From Cyanoderma ruficeps (Eukaryota; Chordata; Aves; Passeriformes; Timaliidae), in assembly GCA_008694505.1 (NCBI GenBank), contig VZDJ01000301.1:5079081-5143080 (forward strand): 64,000 nucleotides of DNA, written 5' to 3'. Below are positions 25,381 through 38,738 of the stretch, one piece after another. Position 1 is the stretch's first letter; each line of letters opens with the position of its first letter. The translations under genes were made by a program, and so were the position numbers. The notes below the pieces were generated by a model that saw nothing but the letters and a program-made list of their open reading frames with translations, made no database searches and was not told the DNA's origin.

Positions 25381-25628
25381 GGGATGTGGCATCTTCTCCC
25401 CCTGGCTTTAGGCAGAACCTGCCCCAGCTCTCAGGGATGTCCATCGGCTCCCCCTGGCCTTAGGCAGCTCTGCTCCGGCTCCCAGGGATGTGGAATCTCC
25501 TCCTCTGGCTTTAGGCAGCTCTGCCCCGGCTCCCAGGGATGTGGAATCTCCTCCCCTGGCTTTAGGCAGCTCTGCCCCGGCTCCCAGGGATGTGGAATCT
25601 CCTCCCCTGGCTTTTGGCAGCTCTGTCC
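25381..25628 (+). repeat. 51-bp minisatellite, about 4.8 copies
   Basis: Copies begin GGGATGT at 25381, 25434, 25485, 25536 and 25587, so the period is 53, 51, 51 and 51. The unit contains GGGATGTGGAATCTCCTCC and CTTTAGGCAGCTCTGCC. The three right-hand copies are nearly identical and the left two are diverged. The period is a multiple of three, which explains the repeated peptides in all frames. It is GC-rich. Confidence 0.95.
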
Positions 25629-28600
25629 CCGTGCTGTGGCAACGCAGGGAGATCGGGGCACTCCCAGGTACTCCAGGGCCTGTTTGCAGGGATAGCTCAG
25701 GCCACAGTCACTTCAACGGAGAGTGCTGGGGACATCTGTGTCACCCACCCCAGCAAGGAGCTGAGGTGCTGCTGCTCAAGCTTTTCACCTCATTTAGTGA
25801 ATGAGGAAGCAGGAAAAAGGAGCTGAAAGAACATCCTGAGCCCCAGCAGCTGACGGCAGTCCTTTGAGTGAAGTGGATCCAATCCATGATACATGTGGAT
25901 CAGGATGAACAGAACCAAACCAGCAGCTGCTTTGTTAATGTCTCCTTACCTGCAGAAATGTCTGAAAGCCTGGCTGGAAGGTGCAGGAGAGCTCCCAGCC
26001 CACATCATCCATGCTGGGTCCAGGGGCTCTTCCCAGGGCTGGTGGATTCTGGCTGAGGTCTGGAAGAGAGGCTGACCACAGGCAGGGGTGTGTTGCCAGG
26101 CTCTGACAGTGTTTTACCTGATTTGCAGCCCTGGAGGAGGAAAAGCATTCAGAAATCAATATTAGTGGATTTTAAATTAAGTACTAAATTATCTCACCTT
26201 CAGTCATAGTGGATTTACTCCAGAATGGTTCCTACAAAAAATTTATTGTTCTTCCACGCGAAAAAATATGTGGCAAGTACAGCAGACCATGTATTCCCCT
26301 CCCCTCCATAAAAGAAAACAGTAAAAAGTCTTACTTCCTCCCTAAATCTATGTAGAGACATCCAGATTTACCTCACAGCAAGCCACTGGTGAAAATATCA
26401 TGATGCAACATTATTTGGGGAATAAACCCCTCTTACTGTTGCATGAGGCATATAGACAACAATATCATACATAACTCTGGTGAGCTTATAAATATATGAC
26501 TAGAAAATGACTTGCAGGTTGTTTTTCCTCTTGGCTGTGAGATCAAGTGCCACTAGTTCTGATCAGTGTACACTTACATATTACTGCAATGCAAGGGAAT
26601 CTTTTTTTATGCTAGGAAACACCTGTGATGGAAAAGCAGCAATATAAATACTTCATCATTTCAGCCACAGCTGCTCTGTGGCTCTTGTGCTGAATTCTAA
26701 GAGATAGTAAAACCCGTAATCATTTCCCTCTTCTGCAGTTTGTAGCCAAAACATAATTACAGTAAAACACTGAGCTTTGCAAAATGCGAGGGGTGAAATC
26801 ATGACCCCCACATTCAGATGTTTTCAGCCTTGTCTGTCATCAGTGCCTTGTTTCCTGTTCCCAGGGGCGCTCCTCAGGTGCCCACCACATGCCTGATAGT
26901 AGGAAGTGGGTTTGGAGTTCTGGGTGAGCTTCACTTGGAGCTCTTTGTGGTGCTGTGCTGTGGCTGTGGCCAGAGATGGGGCTGCTGGAGGAAAAGCTCT
27001 TTTGACAACACATCAGGACAGATGAATTTCTTAATAAATTTTTGCAGCTCTAGGTTTTTGGTTTGACTCCATCAGTGACTGCTGAAGGCTCTAGATAAGG
27101 ATGTCCCGGCCAGCCTGGTGGGTGGTCAGGCACTCCAGAGGTTCTCCTGATGCCAAATCTGCCTGTTAATTGATGGGTCACAGCCAGCCTGTCAATGCCC
27201 TTCTGCTCGGTGTTTTTGGCTGTGTCCAGCTGCTGTGAGGAGTTATGGTCCTGGGGGAGCTGTGTGGCAGCTCTGGGAACAGGGAGGAGCTCTGTCCCTG
27301 CATGACACCAAAAATGAAGAATGGGGGGGTGAAGGTGCATGGAAATGCTCATGGATGGCCACATGGTCCTAGAGAAAGTGTCTGTGGCATTGGGGGTGGT
27401 GCCCCAGTGTTGGCCTCATTCGCTCCATCTGCACATGGGTCAGGATGGTGTGAACAGACCCACATTTGCAAATAAAGGAGGATTATAAACTCTGAATTCT
27501 GTGTGTGAACTGGGCTCTCTGGTCAGTACTGGGAGGCTCTGGTATCAGCCTGGACTTTTTGTGGGCACTCACTGGCCCCATCCCAGCTGGGGCTGGGTCA
27601 GATGCTCGTCTCTTACACTCTCTTTTTCTGGACTCTCTTTGCCTTTCATGTGGCAAATAGCTCCCACCGGTGAATGTCAGGATTTTTCGTTCATGAGCAG
27701 TTACAGACACGTTAATTCTTCCTTAAAGAGACTTAAAGAGTCAAACTCCATACTCTGGTGCACACATTGTATTTAGTAATTAAAAGCTCTTATCACACTA
27801 AGTTTTGGTTTAAATAATAGTTCATAATTCCCTCTGGACTACAGAAGGAAAAAGTGATTCTAAAGCAACGTATGATAGAGCAGCCTGTGAAATTCATATC
27901 CCTTCTGAAAGCTGGGTGGGGAGACCTTTCCCAAGGAGAGTCAGAGGCGGGAAACTGGAGAGAAAAAGAGAGGGAAGAGAACAAGTAGACTCAAAGCAAT
28001 GAAATATTCACCCCTTTCTAAATAAATACCTAAACTCATCTAACATCCCAGCTGGATGGGTACAGAAATATATCCCAAGGGAGGAGAAGTGTAGAAGGAA
28101 CAATGAAGTTTCACTCTGAACCAACCCACTGTGAAGGGTGCAGAAAGGCTGGCAGTGCCACCAGGGTCTGACCCTGTCCCTCTGGGCTTTGTGGTGTTTC
28201 TGGAGCTCTTTGCTATAGGGACCACTAACCTACCTGGCTATTATCTTCAGCTCAAAAAAGAAAATTTGCTATGCTGAATGTAAAAGTGAGGGTTTCTGCA
28301 ATAGAAACCTACCTCACACCTTGCTCTTCACAGCCCAGGGCATCCTCTGGGGTTTCTCTGAGTGCTCTCTTGCCCAATGACTGAAAAATATCAGCATTTT
28401 TTTGGAGTGTCCGTAATGCTCTGCGGAGAAGCCCAATGCAAGAAGATAATCAAAGAATGGAAATATGTGTTTATTTCTTCACTTTTCTATCCATTCAGCT
28501 TGACAATGCACTGAGGGGAAGGTCACCCCCTGTGCTGGTGGTGTCAGGGGGGATGTATGGCTGGGGTGGACCAGGTGAGGAAGGAACACCCTCTTCCTCC

Positions 28601-29139
28601 TCCTGGATGTGCTGCTGGAGCCCGTGACACGCTGCAGCAGCCCCAAATTACACACACATCTGCTCCAGCACCAATTAGTCATGTGATGTTTGAAACATCA
28701 AATATTCTCTCCCTGCTTATCAACACTGCAATTATGGCCTGTCAGGGTTTTATGCTCTACTCAAAATAAACACCCAAATGTTCACGTTAACCCTTTAGCT
28801 CTCTGGGACTGTGGGGTTGCACAGCAGTTTGTGGGGTGAGCAGGGACCACAGGGCTCCTGCTGTGGGGTAAAAATGGGGGAGAAGGGCAATGACTGTGCA
28901 GGGTGTGTGGTGCCAAGGCCAGGCTTAGAAGTGAAACTCTCAACTATTTACAGAAAGGCTTTCCTAATATTTCACCTTTTTTGCCATGTAATGTTATGGG
29001 TACAGTGCAGCTACCTTGGCTGGGGCAAAATTTTGAAACATCCTTGGAAGAATTGATGATAATTTTTTTAGAACCTCTTTTTCTCCTGAGTTGTGGGGAT
29101 TTTTTTCTATGTAACTGAAATTTTACAGGAAAGAAACAT

Positions 29140-29295
29140 ATTTTACGGGAGTTTTAATTTTCTCTATTAAAGGATACTTTGTTTCTGATCTGCCAAGCAA
29201 AGATTTTAATGATTTTTAAACAAAAATAATAAATAATAATAAATATTAAATATAGTTTATTTAATTTTATATATATATATATTTAATTTTGAGAA
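29140..29295. repeat. AT-rich block with (AT)n
   Basis: This is almost pure A/T over about 80 nt (29219-29295), with AATAATAAATAATAATAAATATT followed by an (AT)n run at about 29268-29283 flanked by TTTAATTTTA on one side and TTTAATTTTG on the other. It is low-complexity DNA that would melt easily. Confidence 0.8.
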
Positions 29296-30037
29296 AAAGA
29301 GAACCTCTTTCTGCATTTTTATTCAGGAGAACTGAGGTTTTCTTTTTCTCAGCTGCTTGAGCCTATGTTAATGACAACACGGGACACAGTACAAAATCTT
29401 TTGCCTGGACAGATGTTGCAGAGGCTTTGCTTCATTTTGGTGGCCAGACAGGCCTTGTGTGCTGGTCTGCACCACCGACAGCCTCTGCTGCCCCCCTCAA
29501 GCCTCACCCAGTAGTGCTGTGGAGGCAAAGAGGGCTGGAGGCATTTTGGGGCACAGGGAAGAGAGGTCCAGCTGTGCTGTGAGTACATCCAGTAGTTTAA
29601 CACTGCTGCAAACTGAATTTTTTTAGACACAAGCAATCTGAGTCATTTTTCCCAGGCCACTTCTGCTTTTTTTGGGATGATGGCAGCCAGTGCTGAAGAA
29701 AGACCCTTGGCTCTGTCAGGTCAGGAGCAAGGGGCAGTGGCAGAGCCAGCCTTGGGAAACCTGCCCTGATCTGCCTCTGGAATTGCTGGGTTCTCTCTCT
29801 GCTGTGATTTTGGGCTCTGAATTCGCCACTGAATTCACCCCAAAGTAGCAAATGAGCAGAGAGGCTGCAGGAGGAGTCACATATGTGACCACTGGCTCTG
29901 AGGGACAGACCTGACTCTGCTCTTCCTTTCTCCATGACCTTCCCCTCTCCAAACTTCCCTTGGCTTCACTGTACAGGTTTTGTTTGGAAACTGGGAACTA
30001 CACAGCAGACTGCAGTTAATAGTAATGATGTGCAAGC

Positions 30038-30094
30038 TTTTTTTTGGTGGTTTTTTCTTTTTTTGTTGTTGTTGTTTTTTTTGGTTTTTTTTTT
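30038..30094. repeat. T-rich low-complexity tract
   Basis: These are runs of T with GGTGG, (GTT)n and GG interruptions. It is simple sequence. Confidence 0.85.
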
Positions 30095-30794
30095 ACTCTC
30101 TATTGCCGCTTAACGACCTAAACATCTTGAATGCTTTTGTTGAGTTGACTGAGGTGCATATATTAAATTCCTGGAGCTTCTGCTGTGAAGGGCTCCTAGC
30201 AATGAGCAATGTCAGAGCTAATCTGCAGCTCTCAGGGACTCACTGCAGCAATGTGAGGAACCACAGCCCAGCTCATGCTGGAGTCCTGCTTGATGGATGC
30301 TGCTCCAACACTTCCTCTGCAGAAAATGCCAATGTCAAAGAGAAAAGAAAAGTGATGGAATTGACTTGGACTCAGAGAAGCTCAGCTGTGTCCCAGCCTG
30401 GGACATTCATTATCCAACTTTATCTCTGCCTTGGGATTACTCATCTCTTTAAGGGAGAGCTTGCTGCTGATTTTCATCTTGAATTGCAGTGCTGATCCAG
30501 TGCAACATTCCAGCTGTTTAGGTAAAGCTACCCAACTTCTACTTTTGCCTCCATCTTTCAAACAAAAAAAAACCCAGCTGTGGTTATAAAAAAGTTATTT
30601 ATAAGAATACGTCAAGAACTGATTTTTCCAAACAGCCCTTTCCCTACTATTTATTATTTTGCTTTTGGAGGATAATGTTTGGAAAGTTTTCTTTCCCTCC
30701 AGGAGCTGTGTTGGACGCTGCCTTGCACTGGCTGCTGATGGGATCTGGAGGACAAACCCTTGCATGGGGTCGGTGCTTTGCTAGACAGGTTAAC

Positions 30795-30842
30795 TGAGTG
30801 AAAACCTCCTTCAGAGGTCCCTCCCAGCCTGCCTGCTTTGCT
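30795..30842 (+). mobile_element. Possible degenerate CR1 3' end
   Basis: AAAACCTCCTTCAGAGGTCCCTCCCAGCCTG resembles the CR1 3' motif 'gacctcca..gaggtcccttccaacct'. No terminal ATTCTATG repeats are clear and the 5' part is not recognisable, so this is weak. Confidence 0.35.
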
Positions 30843-31820
30843 CCGTGGCAGATGGAAACACAGCTGGATGCAGAGGCTGGGGGATGCTGTTAATGAGGGG
30901 TGTCAGCCCGGCACAGAGGGGCAGGGCTGCCCAAACTGCTCGGCCCTTTAGCGAATGGTTCTGTGCTTTGGAAGGGCTTTCAGGGCTGAGGGGCCAAAAT
31001 GGCTTCAGTGCAGCCTCTAAAAATGCTGCTGTGACACGGCCCTGCCCTTCTGGGCCCTTCAGAGACCTGAGTTTTGCGTGCATCTGATATTTCTAAGGCA
31101 ATTCAGTGAGTCAGAACAGACCGTAGGTGTCCTATTGCCTAAATCCACACTGCAGCATGGGCTGGGCAGGGCAGCCCATGTTTTGAAGTACCCACAGAAG
31201 TTTCATCTCCAGGCAGGCACAGGCAAATTGTGACTGCAAGGGTGCAAGCTCAGCACCTGGGTTTGAGACAGAGCATCTTTAAGATAAATATCTATTTCCC
31301 ATGCCTGAGGACAGCCAGCCTCAGTTTCCCCTCTCAGGCAGGCCAGCTCCGCTCTCTGGCAGGCCCTGGGATGTGCAGCTCTGCCCATCACACCCTTGCT
31401 AGCTCTGGCCTGCTCACCAGGGACAACAAGAAACTGGAAATAACACAATTCAGCTTCAGCTTTCAAGCCCAAGCCATTACCCAGAATCTGAGTGCTCTCC
31501 CTGCTGAGCTGTTACTGCTGCAGGTTCTGCTCCACACCAAAACCAACTGCCCTTGACAAAGCCAAGTCCTTCAGGTCTCCCAGGCCAAATACAGCAGCCA
31601 TTTCCCTTCTCTTTCTCTCTCTCTCCACTGTGCTTTTGCCCCGTAATTCCCACATTCCCAGAGGCTTTGACTTTCCAAATTTTTCCCTTGTGCCCAACAG
31701 CAGATTTGTGTGTCCTGGGGTGTTCAGAGCATTAAATTCCTGCTCTGAGTGCTGTAGCTGGAGCCTGGGATGTGATCCTCTACAGCACGGTCTGGTTGGT
31801 GGTTTCTCTCAGTGTGACGA

Positions 31821-31856
31821 TTCAGTTCAATGCAAATGTTCAGTTCAGTGCAAATG
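31821..31856 (+). repeat. 18-bp tandem duplication with octamer-like core
   Basis: TTCAGTTCAATGCAAATG is followed directly by TTCAGTTCAGTGCAAATG, with one mismatch. The first copy contains ATGCAAAT, the POU/octamer consensus, and the second GTGCAAAT. Confidence 0.9.
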
Positions 31857-34800
31857 CCACAGTTGGGTGATATCTCATTTCCCTGACAAAATGACATTTG
31901 ATTTGTTTACAATAGAGAGTAAATGAAAGTAAGAAATACGTTACTTTGAATTTCAAAGGGAAAATCCTCATCTGAAGAGATCAAATGCCTTCTTTGTATC
32001 TTTTAAGATAAAATGCTTTTGATACTATCACAATCCACGTTTGGAAATTTTGGGATAAGAAACATTATCATCCAAGATAGAAAAATATTTTGCTGAGAAG
32101 TCGGTTATTCTGCTTCTGAGAGAAATATCTGGCACCTGTAGAAAGTTGTGTTGCTGGGGAAGACTTGCAGTGGTTGTACATGAAGCCACAGCTGCCTCTG
32201 GCTTGCCTGAGTCAAATTCCCAGCTCAGCCTGGCAGAGCTGGAGCTTGTAGCTGCTGGTGTGTGCTCAGACACCCAAGGACAGCAAGGATGCTGTTATCA
32301 GCTCTTGTCCCTTGCAAGGCTTGGGCGAGCTCACGCTGGCTGCTGCTGGCAGGCACACAATTAACCTTGCTAATCAGCAGCTCTCTGAGGAAGGAAGTGT
32401 ACTGCTCCTGCAGGGAATTCATTTTTTTTTTGCTTCAGGTTGATTGATATTCATGCGCTTCAATATTTCAGCGTTCCTCTGCTGAAGAGTGTCAGGTCTG
32501 GCTGGAGCAGGAGGGATTTTTCCTCTGTTAGGGCAAGGCAGAGTTGCTCTGCAGGAGCTGGTGCTTTCCTGCAAATCTGATCTGGGCAGGGAGCTGCTGG
32601 AATGCTTAATAACACTTGAGGAAATACAAGGGAAGGAAGACAAGGGATCAAATTCTACGGGGGAAAACACCAAGTGGACTGAAGTACCAGAGGGAAAATA
32701 AGGATTTGAGGTGGGATTTGGTGAATCCCAGGAGGCTGGCTGCATTGTGCTCTCACATGGCCCCGTGAGCCTGGGTCTAATGTGGGTCTTGCACTCACTT
32801 GGTTATTTAAAACGCAAAGATAAACTGAGTTGGAGAGTGTTGGTGTCTGTCCCAAGTGAACAGAGCAGGTTTGGCTGCCAGAGCAGGCTGGAAAAACCTG
32901 GATTTCAGCTGTTCACTGCCAAAGATAGTGTCTGAAGGAGTGGATAATGCCTGTGAACCCCTTAGCAGGACCTGGCCCTGGGGTACATTTTCTGGTAGCA
33001 GGCAGACGTTGTAGTAGGTTTTAAAAGCAAAATTTGTTCCAAACCATGATGTTCTAAGCTTGGATTTTCTCATTACTAATTTTTCCAGATAATACCCTGT
33101 GGAATCATTAGCTCTAAACCCCTTCTGCAAGACAGGCCAACTTTTTTCTACGTGAGTCATCCTCCAGCTATGAAAGTGAGTCCCCAAATTTGGGGAAAGA
33201 TATTTCACCCACCAACACAATAATATGTATTTACAGGCTGTATTTATACAAGGGAAGGTACTATAATTTTTAAAGGCTGTTCTTTTGCTAGGCCACCTTA
33301 TAAAAGATCATCTGAACATGCAGATGTGGTGCTCCAACTCTCTAGGGTTCAAGGCAATACAGAAATGCAGCTGGAGAGGAGAGTGGTTCTGTGTCCCAGC
33401 ACTTGCCCCTCTGCATTGGCGGTGGCCTGAGACATGCTCATGCTCTCTCTTTATTTAATAAAATCATCACTCCTTCTCAGATAGTTTTCCCCAGTTGAAC
33501 CTATCAGTTGAAACAGCTCAATTAAGAGGCAAAAAAAAAGTCCTTAGGGGCACTGCCTTTCATCACGGGTGAGATGATGAATGCTGTACAAAGAGATTGT
33601 GGAGATGTGACAAACAGCATTGCGAGTAAACCCTGAAAATAAAAAGAAAAGGAAAAAAATTCCCAAGCAAATATTTACATCTTCTCTCTGTGTTACCCCA
33701 ACCAGGCCTGGCAAGACAACACAGCTCCTTGCACTTGGCTGATGGGTTGAAATTGCTTCCTTGTGGGTCATCCAGGGATGTTGTGCTCTGCCCTCTGCAG
33801 TTCCCATCCTGCAGGGATTCAGTGCAGGGGCAAGTTGTCCAGACACCCCACCAGTCTCATGCTCCAGGCTGCAAAGAGTCTTTTTTTCCTAAAAATTATT
33901 GATTTTATGGAAAATCAGTCATTAAGTAGCCATAGAGACTGGTGCTTGCTTTGGTAACTAAGGGAGTTTCAGTTGTGTGTGTCAAGGCTCAGCTGTGCTC
34001 AGCCCTGTATACCAGAGCAGAAGATGTCTCTGTGTCCAAAGAGCTCATGGTCTGTGATGGGACATCCCAGTTGGACATCACTGGGCATGGGGAGCAAGCA
34101 GCTGGTACTGGCTAGATGGGAGAGACAAAAATTTTGCTGTAGGACAGTGTTCTGTGTCACTGATCTATGGAAGTGAGGCCCTGGACTCCCACGAAATTTT
34201 GCTGGATTTATTATTTATGGGCTTCTGCCTCCTTTTTTTTTTTTTACAGCAGTGCTCTGAAGCACAAAGTCAGCAACAGGGCTTGTATTTCTGGGACACC
34301 CCAAGGATAATTGAGCCAGGAATGGAAGGTGAGGCTCAGGCCCAGATTGAAACTTACAGTCATGAAGAGACATAGGAAAGCCTTGAGCTGGTATACAGCT
34401 CACATCTAGACTGTCTCATCCTCCATAGGAATGTGAAATATTGAGAAAGTAGATGTAATTTTTTTTTCAGTTAAAGAAGCTCAAGTATTTGCAACTTGCA
34501 TACACTTACTTGTTTTCCAAGAAACTAGAGATGCTACATAGTGCAAATGTGTTATGCATTGAGAGTGCATTAATTCTTTATATTTCCTGTGCTGGAGATA
34601 GTCTGGAATCACTGAGCAGGAACTTTACCAGATTCAAAACAAATGTTGAAAAAACCCAAACATGAAGTCACAAAGAGCAAGGACCATGGAGAAAGTCTGT
34701 TCCACAGTGATGCTGTCATCACCACGGGAAAAAAAAATTTGAACCAACCCAGGTAAGACAATTGGTTTTGCTTAATTTATTCCTGATTGTTGCTTTGCCT

Positions 34801-37520
34801 TACTATGTTTCACCACATTTGCATAGAACATGGTGATGTGCGCCAGGGCTGCTGCTGGTTGGCAACTGATGGTAAATCCAGGTGGACCCTCATGGCTTTT
34901 TGTGAGTATTGTCTGGGAAGAATCCACTGTGAGAGGAGCAGGATTCGGTGTATCTGTGAGGCTGAAGGCTGGCTTTGTCCAGTTGCAAATTTATTGAGTA
35001 CACAAACACCCTGACCTTTGCCTGGTGTATGGGGAGGCCAGGATGGACTGGAGGAACATGGGGTTTGGTGGCTGCAGAGTCTCTGTGTCAATAAATTTTT
35101 AGTTTCATTTGAGGAATAGACAGAAATAAACTTTCCCTGCAACCTCCTCTGGGGCAATCTGAGTCTGGTCTGTCTGCTCAGCCTTGAAACAAGTCAGAAG
35201 ACCTTTCTGGGGAGAGGTGAGGTATTTGTGGGCATTTGTGGGCTCCTGGAGCAGGGCTGGTGGAGAGGAGCAGCCTCTCGCTGTGGATCCCTTTGGTTGT
35301 GGGGTTGGTAGGTTTGGTGACACTCAAATGACAGCAGCCACCCAGAGTAAAGGGTAAATTGAACCCTGCTGCTAGGGCACGGCAGGGGAGCTAAGGGAGG
35401 CTCCAGTGGCACTTTTCCTGGAGTTTTGACACAAAGGAGTTAAAAAACTAATAGTAAACTGGCCCTGCTTCCCACGGATCAAAGATGTCTGAAGATGATC
35501 AGTTTGGAGCTGTCAAATTGTTTCCTTCCAGTGGTTTTCAGCAGGAAGATAGATTATCTGCTTGAGCTGAGCCTTGCTCAGGGCAGAGCCCAGTATTTGC
35601 TCTGTTCCAGCCTGGTGGTTTCACCCAGCCTTGGCAGAGCTGAGCAGGAAAGTGAACCACAGTATTTTGGGGAAAAGAAGGTTCTCCATCAGCCCCCCTT
35701 AACCTAATCCTCTCCACCCTCACAGACAACTCAGCAGTGCTCTCCTCTGAGGGACATCAGGCATATCTCCCTGTTCCACCCTTGCTCTGCCCATAGGGTG
35801 CCACAGCTGTGACCCTGCCTGAAGGTCATTCACTAGGGCAGGGTCAGGGGTCCTGTGGAAAATGGTCAATCTCTGTAGAGTTAGAGCCTGTATCATCATG
35901 CACATATATATATATATATATGTATATATGCAAGTGGTGCAGCGTGGATGCTATTCAGGCAGCTCTATTTCTGGCATTTTGTAACTTTGGAGTGCCTGCT
36001 TTTGCAACCTGAATAATGTTCTTTTAAGTATAGAGTTTAGGAGGTTTTTTTTTTAGGATGTAATTATAATCTTGTTCTACATAATTTAACAGCATCAGGG
36101 CAGGAGATTTTTATCCAAGGCTGGAAGTAATTGTCAGGCTAGTATTGAGCAGCCAAGCAGCTCGAGGGAAGGACAAAGCTGTGCATTTCCCAGTCACGAA
36201 GTGGAGAAGAGGACAAGCCCACCCCTGGGTCTGTGAACAGAGTCCCTGCAGTGGGCAGGATGCCTTGTGAACTTTGAAAGGGCACACTGAGGGGTAAAGA
36301 TCATCACCAAAATATCTGCACCACGGATGTAGAAGAGATGAGTGACATTTGGGACTGTGTTCCATGGGTATAGTGGCATGCCCAGTGCTGTCTGCCACGT
36401 CCTGTCCTGCTCTTGGTGAGAGGTGTGAAGGGTTTGAGGTTACCTCAGGCGTGGGGCAGCAGGGTTTGGGAGCTGGGGGTGTGGGTCAGCCCAGCAGAGG
36501 TGTCACTGGCCAGCAACTGCATGAGAGGGCTCTGGATGCTCCTTCCTCACTGTCCCCTTTGGGACCTTGTGTCATTTGTGCTGATGGGTCCAGAACAAGC
36601 TGCTGGTGGTGATGGCCAGCACCAAGCTCAAAGGGCTGCTGCCACCAAAGTCTCCTTGCCTAAGCATCTGAACGTGGGTTTGATGAACCGCTGATCCAGT
36701 TTACATGGCTCTGACAGTGGGAAATAGATAGAATTTTGTCTTTGCTTTTCCTGCTCTCCTGCCTGTGCTGATCCACATGGCCAGGATCTCAGCTGGAGAG
36801 AGGCCAGAAGGGGTGGGACAGGACTCTGAAAGGGTACGAGGGAACAAGTGATTTCCTAGATCATTAATTTGCTATTTGCAGCCAGAGCGTTATTGGCTCA
36901 AGATGAAGGACTGCTAGGGCCAGCAGTGGAAATCTGGGACTGCAGATGATTTCTCTTCTTAAGGTCACTGCTGAGTGGCACAGAGCTAATGGCACAACGC
37001 TGGAGAAACAGGAGCAGTGCCTGCCTCCCAGATTCCTGTGCACTGACCATGTCCTCAGAGCCGTGGGTGCTCAGGACAAGGCACGATGTGCTGGTGGCAC
37101 AGGGACACCTGCAGCTGCCTGATCTCCCCTGTGCCCTTCTCTCATTTGGGTTTCAGTCCCTCTCTCCTGGCTGCTGTCTCAGGATTAACCTTCTGGTTGA
37201 AGTTATCATGAAAAACCTCCTGCTTTTGACAACAGAGGGTCTGGATTCCTTCTAATGCCAGTTCTAATTTTGGCGCTCTTTAACAGGGGAAAGCCTCCTG
37301 GACAGCTCTGTCAGCTCTGCTTCTATGTCTTTCACTGGATGCTTTGAGTTAAAAGAGTCAAAAATGGAGTGTGATGGAGTATTAGCAGAAAATCAGGTTT
37401 TTAAATGAGGTTAACCAGTTTCTCCACTCACAGCCAAGTCCATCACAGCTTCTGACTCCGCTCCTGTTCCGTTGACAAGACCTCTACTTGGGGCACTTGC
37501 CTACCAGGTGCTGGGATGCC
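31857..37520. other. Intergenic DNA, no gene seen
   Basis: There is no supportable gene. It includes a T-run plus ACAG at 34233-34249 that looks like a plus-strand 3' splice site, and an (AT)n microsatellite at about 35903-35929. Confidence 0.55.
35903..35929. repeat. (AT)n microsatellite
   Basis: This is CATATATATA continued for about 9 dinucleotides, then TGTATATATG. Confidence 0.9.
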
Positions 37521-37597
37521 CAAACCCCTGCTCCAGCAGGTTCCCATACAGCACCTTACTCAGGATTGTGTCCCAGTGGTGTTTGGATAATTCTGTT
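37521..37597 (-). mobile_element. CR1-type LINE fragment
   Basis: On the plus strand CCCCTGCTCCAGCAGGTTCCC and CAGGATTGTGTCCCAGTGG match the complement of the CR1 3' region ('cctgctc..gcagg', then 'caggttgcccaggaccgtgtccag'). It is divergent and short. Confidence 0.5.
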
Positions 37598-38652
37598 TTG
37601 ATACTGAATACTCAAAACTTTCAGCATCTGGTTCAGTGGGCCTAGGAAGCAGCTACTCCTTGGGAAGCAGAGATTTGTGAAGGGCCACGTGTTGTGCCCA
37701 TGAAATGAAAACCTGGCTGTTATATCCAAACTTATCCAAAGGATGTGTCTGCCAACAGAGAATAAAGCCCCTGAATGTCTCCTGCCCTGGGAACCACCTG
37801 TGTGTGAGCAGATAATCCTCATTTCTCCTGAGCAAAGCAGAACATCTCATTTACTCACGTTTGCTTGTTTGTCTTTCCCTCTCCTTCCCGGTGGCTGTTT
37901 AATAGAAACCTTGGATCAGTGGCACTTGACGTGCTGTGGAAAAACCTACTCTGGGACAGATTTCTTGGCCTTTGTTTTGCTCTCAAGTGGGAGATCTTGT
38001 CTGGCACTTGGAGGCTGAGAGCCAGAAACTCCTGTGTGGGGTTGGGAGCCAGCACATACTGGGGAGGAAAGGGAGCTGCCAGTGATGGAAAACAGGCTGC
38101 TGCTGGTACAAACTTGCCTTCCCATTGGCTTTGAGCATATGGTGAAGTGGTGCTGAGCAAGTGGCAAGAAATTACACCCAGACTCCCCCTGTGTGGGGTT
38201 TTGCAGCCTCTGCAGTGTTTGCAGCCTCCCGTTGCATTGTTCAGCCGTCTTGCTGTATTAATGGCTTTGAACTCTTGCTTCTGAGGGGAGTGATTAAGGT
38301 GCTGCTGCTTAGTCATCAGACTTTGCTTCCTGTTTAATTTCTGATGAATATAGCGGAGAGCTTCAGTGCACTGCGATGGAAATCACAAGGCCCTTCCCTG
38401 TGGAAGGGTTTCAAGGTGCTCTTCCTTTTCTGTCCCCTGGATTTTGGGGATTGAGCTCCTCAGCAGCCTCTGGCACAACAGAGCCTGAGCTTGTGATCTG
38501 GAGTTAGCTGTGCAGGTGGCTGGGTGTTATAAAGTGCTTGGTAGCTGAGTGCAGAACAGCACCTGCAGCTATGCCAAAGAATTGCCAAGGTGGAGACTTT
38601 AGGAAGAGCAGGTGAAACCTCCCACCTTCCTCACACCCGTTTTCACATGATG

Positions 38653-38738
38653 GAATCATAGAGTGGTTTGGCTTAGAGGGAACCTTACAGATCATCTAGT
38701 TCCACTCCTGTAACAGGAAAGGACACCTTCCATAGATG
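38653..38738 (-). mobile_element. CR1-type LINE 3' fragment
   Basis: The plus strand reads AATCATAGAGTGGTTTGGCTTAGAGGG, then AACCTTACAGATCATCTAG, then GGACACCTTCCA. This is the complement of the avian CR1 3' end, including the terminal ATTCTATG-like unit. It is the clearest CR1 in the window, about 86 nt and heavily 5' truncated, as is usual for CR1. Confidence 0.9.

Larger units (their letters stand above)
25629..31820. other. Intergenic DNA, no gene seen
   Basis: I support no gene here. It contains an AT block at about 29140-29295, a T-rich tract at about 30038-30094 and a possible weak CR1 3' end near 30800-30840, listed separately where noteworthy. Confidence 0.55.

Noticed and set aside
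25228..25804. Repetitive open frames across the 51-bp minisatellite
   Set aside because: The period is a multiple of three, so apparent repeats appear in several frames on both strands; there is no start, splice or homology support.
29980..30495. 171-codon plus-strand open frame with a hydrophobic Phe/Cys-rich start
   Set aside because: The hydrophobic part is just the translated T-rich simple tract at 30038-30094; the rest has no signature.
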